Assembly: GCA_029246705.1 (NCBI GenBank) | Contig: JAQWMQ010000029.1 | Coordinates: 1 to 64,000 of the forward strand | Direction: 5' to 3' | From: Phycisphaerales bacterium | GTDB lineage: Bacteria > Planctomycetota > Phycisphaerae > Phycisphaerales > SM1A02 | Length of the DNA: 64,000 nt | Shown here: positions 44,653-54,500 of the stretch, piece by piece | Layout of the letters: each line of letters opens with the position of its first letter | Numbering within the stretch: the first letter of the stretch is position 1 | Notes under the pieces: generated by a model | Seen by the model: only the letters and a program-made list of their open reading frames with translations | What the model was told of the DNA's origin: nothing | Database searches by the model: none | Made by a program: the position numbers and the translations under genes

Positions 44653-45531
44653 TCAGGTCAACTTCACGTCGAAGATCTTGGCGATGAGACGATTGTCCTC
44701 ATCACGAATCTCCCAGTCACCATCGGCAAAGGCGATGGCCTCGGCGACCGAGATGTCTTCGATATCGACCAAGGTGTTGGCTTCATGCACTTCGAACCCA
44801 TGCGCAGACACCCACTGACCATCCTGCATCCGGCCGATCTCGTACTTGCCGGAACGGAACCCGGTGAGTTGCAGCTTCAGGAAGCACTCGGAGGGTGAGG
44901 TGTTGATGAGTGCGGTGACCGCGAGGTGCTGAGCACGCGTTGTGATCAGGCCGAAGATGTAGTGACTCGAGCTGATGTTGGTCAGCTCGTCGAAATCCTG
45001 GGTGTAGTGTTCTTTCTGCTCGAGGTTGTTGTACTGCTGGGAAACCACCTGCTCGGCAGTTCGGTTCCAACGACTGGTGGAGACCGCGAAGATGACGGCG
45101 GCGATCAGTCCTGCGGACAAGCCGAAGGAAGCGGCACGCCAGATCACCGCGGCGCGACGCAGCCTGACGTTCTCGAGGTAGTTCAGATCAACTGTGGGCG
45201 TCGCCGCCTCGAACTTCTGAAGCGAACGCTCGCGTCGTCGACGGCCGATGGTGGCGATCGGAGCAAGCTGCTCATCCTGACGTTCGATCTCCTGGCGCAC
45301 CGCACCCAGGACGCGGTCCTTCAGATCAACCGGCAACTCATCCGTGGGGTCCCCCACCAGACGCTGCAACAGGGTCGACTGACGCGTTCGAATCGTCTCC
45401 TGCTCGGCAATCGTCGCATTGGAAAAGGCCTGCTCGAAACGATGAGAGTCAACCTCATCAAGAAGGCCGAGGGCATCCAGATCAGCGAGTTCACGAAGTT
45501 CAGAGGACTTCATGGTGTCTTGGGAGCTCAT
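44653..45531 (-). CDS. membrane anti-sigma-like protein
   Basis: 292 residues. The cytoplasmic N-terminus (about 1-130) holds ELADLDALGLLDEVDSHRFEQAFSNATIAEQ, the pattern of an anti-sigma domain (compare RskA/zinc-less ZAS). One transmembrane helix (about 145-163, SFGLSAGLIAAVIFAVST) leads to an exported C-terminal domain of about 130 residues, weakly beta (HLAVTALINTSPSECFLKLQLTGFRSGKYEIGRM). The gene follows the ECF sigma gene by 275 nt, with a terminator-like hairpin between. The pairing with the sigma factor is inferred from position. Confidence 0.75.
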   Translation of the reverse strand: MSSQDTMKSSELRELADLDALGLLDEVDSHRFEQAFSNATIAEQETIRTRQSTLLQRLVGDPTDELPVDLKDRVLGAVRQEIERQDEQLAPIATIGRRRRERSLQKFEAATPTVDLNYLENVRLRRAAVIWRAASFGLSAGLIAAVIFAVSTSRWNRTAEQVVSQQYNNLEQKEHYTQDFDELTNISSSHYIFGLITTRAQHLAVTALINTSPSECFLKLQLTGFRSGKYEIGRMQDGQWVSAHGFEVHEANTLVDIEDISVAEAIAFADGDWEIRDEDNRLIAKIFDVKLT

Positions 45532-45806
45532 GGGGGGATCACTTCCAGATTTAGAGTGGCTGCCCCGCAGTCCGCAGCAAGCGACTCCGAGGTTCCGACC
45601 TTCATCACGAACACATCGAGATTACAGAAAAAATAGCTCTAACAGCCCAAAAAACCCATTATCGAGATTTAAAGGGGAAACACACCGAGAAAAGTCCATT
45701 AGCTGAATGGACGCAGAAAGGAAATGCCCTTGATCATGCCTGACGTACCAGGCATGGCGGGACGTGGGGAGCATCGGACAACCCAAGGTTGTCGTCAGCC
45801 AAGTAC
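45532..45806. other. sigma/anti-sigma intergenic region, AT-rich
   Basis: AT-richer than the surroundings. It holds a perfect inverted repeat CATGCCTG-6 nt-CAGGCATG (45735-45756) and a second, GTCCATT-5 nt-AATGGAC (45694-45712), listed as a terminator. No ORF seen. The first repeat may be an operator or an RNA hairpin. Confidence 0.45.
45687..45712 (-). terminator. terminator-like hairpin between sigma and anti-sigma genes
   Basis: On the minus strand GTCCATT (45712-45706), 5-nt loop, AATGGAC (45700-45694), then TTTTCTC. The 7-bp stem is short; it could set the ratio of anti-sigma to sigma by attenuation. Confidence 0.45.
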
Positions 45807-46493
45807 CTATCCGAGAGAACGGTCCAAACGGATCCGTTCACGTAGACGATTTAAGCCACGACTGAGTGCACTTTTCACAGTACCCAGCGGGGCATCCAAC
45901 TGAGAGGCAACTTCTCGGAGCGTGAAACCCTGCAAATAGGCCCGCTCAATGACGGTTCGTTGCAATTCGGGGAGCTCACCGATCCTCTTTCGCAGCAGAT
46001 CTGCGGACTCATCATCAGAGAGCCTGGAAGTCGATGGGTTCAGATCGGCCGCAATGCCGGTTGATTCGTCCAGCTTTCCTGGGGATGGACGGGCGCTTTT
46101 GCGCCGCAAACGGTCAATCAGATGCCTACGGGTGATCAACATGACCCAGGTCACCAGCTTGGCTCGTCGGGGGTCGTAACGATCAGCCGTCTGCCAGAGC
46201 CTCAGGTAGACCTCCTGAACGGCATCCTCGGCTTCGGCGTTCGTGGGCAGGATTTGACGGGATGCCTTGAAGATCAGGGGCGAAAAACGGTCGTAGAGCT
46301 CTTCCACGGCGTTTTCCTCGCCAGAGGCAATCCGCTGCATCAACTTCCAGTCATCAGTTTGGGGAGAAGTGATGCTCAACTCCTTGGAAGTGACCTCGTG
46401 GGTGGCTGAGGACGATTCAGGGCCATCAGACGACCAACAGGTCTGCTCAATGCCGCTACTGGACACCAGAGGGGCATTCAGGAACCCCTGCAA
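45807..46493 (-). CDS. ECF-type RNA polymerase sigma factor
   Basis: Up to 228 residues. Region 2 is AVEELYDRFSPLIFKASRQIL, EAEDAVQEVYLRLWQ and VTWVMLITRRHLIDRLRRK; region 4 is LPELQRTVIERAYLQGFTLREVASQLDAPLGTVKSALSRGLNRLRER, with a helix-turn-helix. The SigK/RpoE-like ECF class is clear. The start is doubtful: the frame opens at TTG 46493 without a ribosome site; ATG 46340 (MQRIASG) would give 177 residues, closer to typical ECF proteins. The neighbour 275 nt downstream is a candidate anti-sigma. Confidence 0.92.
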   Translation of the reverse strand: MQGFLNAPLVSSSGIEQTCWSSDGPESSSATHEVTSKELSITSPQTDDWKLMQRIASGEENAVEELYDRFSPLIFKASRQILPTNAEAEDAVQEVYLRLWQTADRYDPRRAKLVTWVMLITRRHLIDRLRRKSARPSPGKLDESTGIAADLNPSTSRLSDDESADLLRKRIGELPELQRTVIERAYLQGFTLREVASQLDAPLGTVKSALSRGLNRLRERIRLDRSLG

Positions 46494-46642
46494 AGGTCTA
46501 CAAACGGGGTGCTGAAATATACCCTTAAGAACAAGAAAACAGGGCGTTTTTTGAACATTGGTGCGGAAAGTCGGGGATTATCGAAGATCCTATTAGGGAC
46601 AAAATCCCAAAGCGACCGGAACCACCCAGTCCGGTATTCAAT

Positions 46643-47452
46643 ATGGGGTTCATGACTTGGGGCGTATCGATGCAGGCAATGCCACGGCAAAAACGCCAAG
46701 AGAGTTCAGACCACAGGTCGAGAGGGTTCAGCCTTCTCGAACTGATGGTTGTCATTGCAATCACGGCGATTCTGACGGCATGCATGTTCCCAGGTCTGAC
46801 CGCGGCACGAAACAGTGCCCTGAAACTGATCTGCTCCTCTCACCTGCACTCGCTCAGCACCGCGCTGATCATGTACACCAGTGACAACAACGAGAACCTG
46901 CCCGAGAGCCAGATGGCCGCGGCGGGACGACCACTGGATCAGATGGCGTTGAGCGTGCCCGATCCCGATGACTCCGGATCGAACCGATTCGTTCTTGATG
47001 GCCTGGGAAATCTGGTTGATATCAACAACTTCGGATCCTATTGCGATTCCGCCCAGTGCCTCTTCTGCCCGGCGCACACCAACACGCATGACTTCGAACG
47101 GTACGAAAAGCAGATCAACATAACGCTGGACATGGTCGAGTCGGCCAACGAACAGATCTGGTCGAACTACCAGTATGTCGGTCAGAAACCACGTGGCGAG
47201 GATGATGACGGGCTGCTGACCAAGATGAAGGACCGGGAGGTCATGATCACGGATGGCTTCCGAACCCGCGCTGACTTCAACCATGTCCGTGGCATGAATC
47301 GCCTGTATGGAGACGGTTCGATCGGGTGGTGGCAGGACGTCACCGAAAAGTTCTATGAAGCTCTTCCTGAAACTCCGATCCAGAACTCCGAGCAGCAGAT
47401 GCTGTACTTCAACCAGGCTTGGGGCGTCTTCGCCGAACGAGAACGTGACTGA
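46643..47452 (+). CDS. type IV pilin-like/pseudopilin protein
   Basis: Up to 269 residues. The prepilin signature RGFSLLELMVVIAITAIL has cleavage after Gly and Glu at +5, then a hydrophobic helix to about residue 50. The mature protein includes a CSSHLHSLSTALIMYTSDNNENLPE segment after the helix, a form common in planctomycete pseudopilins with DUF1559-like heads. The leader length depends on the start: ATG 46643, 46652 or 46679; 46679 gives a 16-residue leader. Function in pilus or type II secretion is inferred only. Confidence 0.82.
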   Translation: MGFMTWGVSMQAMPRQKRQESSDHRSRGFSLLELMVVIAITAILTACMFPGLTAARNSALKLICSSHLHSLSTALIMYTSDNNENLPESQMAAAGRPLDQMALSVPDPDDSGSNRFVLDGLGNLVDINNFGSYCDSAQCLFCPAHTNTHDFERYEKQINITLDMVESANEQIWSNYQYVGQKPRGEDDDGLLTKMKDREVMITDGFRTRADFNHVRGMNRLYGDGSIGWWQDVTEKFYEALPETPIQNSEQQMLYFNQAWGVFAERERD

Positions 47453-47544
47453 ATCGTCACGATCTCGAACCCACGACCGATCATGATCAAGATGACACTG
47501 GCAGATCCGCGATCGACGGATCGAGCTTCACGTGCGCGGCACGC

Positions 47545-48555
47545 TCATGGACCAGGGTTCGCAACCAACGGCATTTCAGGGAGCTGCCTCAGCACAACGC
47601 GCTGCATGCGATGGTGCCCGGTCCCCGGATCGATCACCTCGTAGAGACGGGCGGTCAGTCCCGGGCCGACGAGCACCTGATCGATCTGCCAGAGCGGCCA
47701 GGTGCGAGGCCAGGTGCCGCTCCACCCGGAGCCGGATTCATCAAACGCATTTCGGTACCCGGGAAAGGCTGATTCAAGGGCCCTGCTGTGCCGGGTGACG
47801 TTGAAGTCCCCCACCACGATGTCGGGAGCACCAAGCCCCTTGGCTTGAGCCCCGTCGAGAAGGGCCTTGAAGACCTCCTTGCGCGACCTTTGAGGATCGG
47901 ATGGCAGGTCGACGATCCAGATCGAACGATCCACATCGTCGATGTTCACTCGAGCCAGGACCAGGGACACCTGTTCGGCATCGAGAATAGGTGTCACCTG
48001 AAGCAGCGGTCGCCGGCTGAGGATGACCAGGCCGGTCGATCGAACCACATGAGGCCACCCCGCAACGAAGGCCTTTCCCTCCGGCCCCCACCCGAAGGTT
48101 CCGGGTTCGGTGACCACCACCATGTCGGCATCGGTGGACTCGATGGCTCGATAGGCCATCGGGAGGTCCACCCCCTTCCCGGGCCAGGTCGCGTTCCAGT
48201 GAACCAGGACGAAGTCGGTGGTGTCGACGGGGCTGCTGCGGAACAGGCCCCAGTCGGTCCCGAAGGTCCAGCTGAGGAAGAAGAGCATCAGGAGGATCTG
48301 GCCACCGCGGATGAAGCCAGCCATGCGTCCACGGATCGTTCCAACCAACACCACCCCGAGAAAGGCCAGTGCGCATGCGACTGGGGCCGGCACCCACGAC
48401 AGCCACATCGACCAGTCCCTGGTATCTCCCCCGATCCATCCCGAAAGGACCAGGAGCCCCAGCAGCAGGAGCAGCGTCGAAACGGCCAGCCCGAACCAAC
48501 CAAGGATCCCTGTCCGTTCGAATTCCGGGATTGTCGGTTGTTGGCCGTCAGGCAT
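47545..48555 (-). CDS. membrane-anchored endonuclease/exonuclease/phosphatase-family protein
   Basis: 336 residues from ATG 48555; TTG 48585 is in frame. Three N-terminal transmembrane segments (about 20-40, 50-70 and 75-95: VSTLLLLLGLLVLSGWI, VPAPVACALAFLGVVLV, GQILLMLFFLSW) precede an EEP-fold domain: VLVHWNATW, TDADMVVVTEP near the catalytic Glu, the IVVGDFNVTRHSRAL motif with DxN near 235, and QIDQVLVG near 290 (Asp of the catalytic pair). The family includes Mg-dependent DNases and sphingomyelinases; substrate unknown. It is divergent from dnaK, with 240 bp between. Confidence 0.82.
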   Translation of the reverse strand: MPDGQQPTIPEFERTGILGWFGLAVSTLLLLLGLLVLSGWIGGDTRDWSMWLSWVPAPVACALAFLGVVLVGTIRGRMAGFIRGGQILLMLFFLSWTFGTDWGLFRSSPVDTTDFVLVHWNATWPGKGVDLPMAYRAIESTDADMVVVTEPGTFGWGPEGKAFVAGWPHVVRSTGLVILSRRPLLQVTPILDAEQVSLVLARVNIDDVDRSIWIVDLPSDPQRSRKEVFKALLDGAQAKGLGAPDIVVGDFNVTRHSRALESAFPGYRNAFDESGSGWSGTWPRTWPLWQIDQVLVGPGLTARLYEVIDPGTGHHRMQRVVLRQLPEMPLVANPGP

Positions 48556-48674
48556 GTCGGATGGTGCACTCCAACCTGGGTTCAAGCTCGTGCCAAACTG
48601 GCAGGCATCGGAGGCTGGAATGCCCTCCAGGCGTAACCATAACCCGTTTAGTGGCTTTCCGGGGGGCCTGGCAT

Positions 48675-48690
48675 TGGCACCACCCTTGCA
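48675..48690 (+). promoter_or_regulatory. sigma-54 (RpoN) -24/-12 promoter upstream of dnaK
   Basis: TGGCAC (48675-48680), 5 nt, TTGCA (48686-48690), with GG (48676-48677) and GC (48688-48689) exactly 10 nt apart, the defining spacing of RpoN promoters; a T before TGGCAC and a T after TTGCA also match. A start near 48701 would give a 97-nt leader to the dnaK ATG. No better sigma-70 promoter and no CIRCE element was found between the divergent genes. Confidence 0.6.
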
Positions 48691-48797
48691 TACTAAAGGA
48701 TGCGTGACCGACGAGCAGTCGTTGGAATCGCATCGAGACGATTCAGCCCGGGTGTCCGAATCCGGGTGACGAATCCTCGACAGAAAGGAATCGAATC

Positions 48798-50702
<1,905 letters not shown>

Positions 50703-50730
50703 GTCCCACTCGACACCCTGTCTCAACCAC

Positions 50731-50761
50731 GAGCCCCGGCGACTTCGCCGGGGCTCGTTTC
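50731..50761 (+). terminator. intrinsic terminator of dnaK
   Basis: GAGCCCCGGCG (50731-50741), loop ACTT, CGCCGGGGCTC (50746-50756), then GTTTC. An 11-bp perfect GC-rich stem 28 nt after the dnaK stop. Confidence 0.88.
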
Positions 50762-50788
50762 ATTCGAAGCCATCCCACCGTCTGATGA

Positions 50789-51448
50789 TCACGTCGTCAT
50801 CGAATACCGAAGTCTCTGGAAGTCCCGTCGATAGATGCGATTGACCACCGAGCGGAGATGCGGCGTGAAATAGTCGTCTGAAGGACCGTGGCTGGTCGCA
50901 TTCTGCCGCACCTCCGCCAGTTCGATGCCGTACTCCTCGCGCAGTCGATCGTGATCGAGGGACTCCATCTTGATCAACCGGTCGATTCGGAGCGGAACCA
51001 GGCGAATGGTCCGCCTGATGGCGAGGGACATGCGGTAGTGCTGGGGTCGAAGGTGGGTGTCGCGCCAGTAGAGTGCCGGCAGCTGCTTGATGAAGGCACT
51101 GAAGTCGACGTCGAGCAGGCTGTCCCGGATCGTCTCGTCGGATGCGTCCGGGGAAACGCCGAAGCGCTCGAGGAAGCGGTACTGGAACTTCTGCCAACCA
51201 CTGAAACCGGGGCTTCCGAGGAGCTTCGGGTGCGTCTTGAACTTGTCGACGTAGGCGGAGACCAGGCGATCGTAGGGGTTTCGGGTGAACATGATGTGAC
51301 GCCGGCGCCGAAGGAACAGCTCGCGACCGAAACGCGCCTCGCCCAACTCCTGCAGTTGATCCTGCCAGCAGAGCGTCGAGTAGAGGACCTTCATGTTCGT
51401 GGTGACCAGAAGCGCTCTGTCCTGATCAAGGAACCGGGGCATCGGCAT
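50789..51448 (-). CDS. sulfotransferase-family protein
   Basis: 219 residues from ATG 51448. The N-terminal TTNMKVLYSTL corresponds to the 5'-phosphosulfate-binding loop (normally PKxxxTS) and IMFTRNPYDRLVSAYVDKF to the 3'-phosphate site of PAPS-dependent carbohydrate sulfotransferases (HNK-1/CHST-like, sulfotransferase family 2). A Lys/Ser loop is degenerate but present. It would transfer sulfate from PAPS to a sugar. The next gene encodes a very large secreted protein; whether it is sulfated is not known. The frame is open to 51517 but no better start was found. Confidence 0.75.
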   Translation of the reverse strand: MPMPRFLDQDRALLVTTNMKVLYSTLCWQDQLQELGEARFGRELFLRRRRHIMFTRNPYDRLVSAYVDKFKTHPKLLGSPGFSGWQKFQYRFLERFGVSPDASDETIRDSLLDVDFSAFIKQLPALYWRDTHLRPQHYRMSLAIRRTIRLVPLRIDRLIKMESLDHDRLREEYGIELAEVRQNATSHGPSDDYFTPHLRSVVNRIYRRDFQRLRYSMTT

Positions 51449-51541
51449 GCTCGCTGGGGCGAAGGGCCACGCGCCCCACCACCCCCATACCTTGCAGCAA
51501 ACCACGCTGAACCACAAGCAGCGTGCGGCCCGTGGAGGAGA

Positions 51542-54500
51542 TCAGATGCCCCAGTCACCAAGGAGTTGCGAGAGATCCGCGCCATCAGTGATGCCGTCGT
51601 TGTTGATGTCGGTCACTCCGGGCTGGCCCCAGCCCCCCAGGAGCTGGGAGAGATCCGCGCCATCGACCTGGCCGTCACCGTTGATGTCCGCGGGCGAACC
51701 CGGGCAGGTCAACGAGAAGATCCCGCTCCCACGGCCGATGTTGCTCCATGAACCCAGGCGGACCAGGTAGGTCTCCCCGGAGACCGCCTCGAATGTCATG
51801 AGCGATGTGTTGCCGGTGCAATCGTCATTCTCGTCGTTGCAGCCGACCACGGTGCCTTCGCATCCACCGGAGTAGACGGCGATCCAGGTGTCGAAGTCCG
51901 CACTTCCGCAGGTGGAGACCGTGACCTCCCCGCTGCAACTGGCGGTCCAGCTGTACCACACGTCATTGAACATCTGCCGGTTCTCGTCGGATTCACAATC
52001 GACCGGAAGCTCCGGTCCGTTGGTCGTCGCACCCAGCGTGGTGAACGGGACCGACCCCCTGGCAACCGGCTCGGCCGACTGGCAGGCATCATTGACGGGC
52101 GGGGCATATCCGGGACGCACGCTCAGTTCCACGAGGGTGACCGAGGTGCTCGCGCCGACATTCATGAGTACCGCGACCACTTCGCGATCGGAGACGCCGT
52201 ACCGGAGAGGTGCATTGCTGATCGCACGAACCTGGCCACTTCCAAGGCCGATCCAGCCGTACTGGAAGGCAAGGCTCGCCGGATTGAACACTGCGTGGTC
52301 AAGGTAGGCCTGACCGCCGGAGTCTCTTTGAGCGAGCAGGACCGCCTCGGTCCCGTCGCTGTCGATGCGGGTCTTGCCCAGGCTGAAGTTCTCACCGATC
52401 AGTGGATAGTCATCACCGACACGAACCAGGGTGTTCGCGCCGACGCTTGCCCAGATCCTCAGTGCGGGACCACTGGGCGCACCGACCACCACCGCGACGT
52501 CGTCAAGGCCGTCATCGACGGGGCCGGAGAAGTCGACGAAGCTGCCGACGACCATCGCCAGCCCGGAGTCGGTCGTTGAAACGAACGTCGGCTCGCTCCA
52601 GGTCGCACCGGAGGGGACGAGCTCGCCGGTCAAGGGGTCGACGAAATCGGCGATGCCCGTGAAGTTTCGGATGGAGAAGCTGTTCTCGTCGGGGTGCAGC
52701 GTGACGAGATCATCGTTCTCGTCATCATTGAATGTCCCCGCCGAGAAACTCCTGATCGAAAGGCCGTAGGCATTCTCCTCATCCACGCCGGGGTAGGGCC
52801 CGGTGCCACCCTGCCCGGAACCACGTCGGCTGGAGGAGGGCTTTACCCCACTGGTGGCGGTCGGAGCGGCGACCAACACCTGACCACGACGAGAGGGTGA
52901 GTAGGGACGGGCTCGGGCAAGGCCGCCCTCGTCCTCGTCGAGGTATTCGATCGCGATCGCGAGATTCGTCTCGGGAGCCAGGTCGTAGTCGGTGATCGGC
53001 GCAGGAAGCCCGGAACCCGCAGGGGCATCGCAGGCGTAGTACATCTGCAGGTCTTCGTCGAAGAGCCCGGTGTCCCCCGATGGATGGGAGATCAACACGT
53101 CACCCCGCGCAAAGGCGAGGCTCGCCCCGCCGGACGGTCCGTTGTTGATGCACAGGCTTTCGGCGCTGAAGAGGGACTCGCAGCAGCGCTCGAAGGCGGG
53201 TCCCGGCAGCGTGAGTCCCGCGGAGTAGCCACCGAGGATGTCAGGGCGAACCGAGACCATCGCCCCGTCGCCCGAGGGATCCAGCACCAGCAGGTCGTGG
53301 GTTCGCGCACCGCTCCGGAAGAGCGGACGCGCAAGGACATCGACCGCACCGGAAGGCAGGCCACTGACCACGTCCAGGATCGAGGTGAGTACGAGCTGGC
53401 TCCCTGCCGAGTCGCAACCGTCGGGAATGCCGTTCCCATCGACGTCCGGCAGGTCCTCGCACTCATCGGGAATACCGTTGTCGTTGCAGTCGGCAAGCAG
53501 GCCACCGGCGATCTCGTCCACATCCGGAACACCGTTGCTGTTGCAATCGCTGGAACAGAAGAGAGCGGCACCCTCCACTGCACGCAGGTCGCCGTACCAG
53601 TCGCCACCGACGTTTCCGCATGCCGTGAAACCTTCGACGAAGCTGGGCACGGCGGTCGCGGCCATCCCGCCGCCGACGCCCGCGACGTTCAGTTGGAAGG
53701 TGCAGTCGGTCAGGACGGAAGTTCCGTCGGAACGCACCCCCCCGCCCACTTCACCCGCGGTGTTTGCGGTGAAGTCGCAATCGATCAGGTCCGCGGCATC
53801 GACTCGAACACCACCGCCGAAGGTGCCTGCGGAGTTGCCAGCGACGTCGATCTCGACCAGCTCCATGAAATCGACGGTGCCAGCGTGCACGCCACCACCG
53901 CTGTAGACCGCGATGTTGAACTCGATCTCCGTATTTTCCAGGGTGATCGTTCGTGCGCCGTCGGCGATGTACAGGCCACCACCATTGCCACCCGCGGTGT
54001 TGGTTTCGAAGCTCGAGGATTCGACGATCAATGCCGCATCGGCCTCGACACAGATGCCACCGCCATTGCCGATCGCACTGTTGTTGCGAAGGATCGTGTT
54101 CTGGAGATAGGCCTCGGCACCATCACCCTCGAAACCGTCATAGCCGGACCCGAGGTTGATTCCGCCGCCGCAAAGCGCCGAGTTGTTCTCGAAGATGACG
54201 TCGTTTATCGCGATCGTTCCACTGTGGGCGTATACCCCGGATTCGGCACCCGAAATCGTCAGGTCACGAAGCAGAACCGTGCCGCCATAGACCAGAACAC
54301 CCGATTCACCCGAAGGCGGATCGATGGTGGTCGAACCGGATCCCGAACCGGCAATGGTCAGGCTTCCGAAGCCCCGGACATCGATGGACTCCATGAACAG
54401 CCCCGATCCGAGCAGGATCGTGTCTTCATTGTTGGCCGCCAGCAGTGCATCCGCGATCGTCGGTTGATCGCCCGGAACCGTGATCGTTCCGCCTGCGGGG

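Noticed and set aside
48700-48797. CIRCE/HrcA operator before dnaK
   Set aside because: No TTAGCACTC-N9-GAGTGCTAA pattern or near match was found; only short GAATCG/CGATTC and CCCGG/CCGGG pairings are present.
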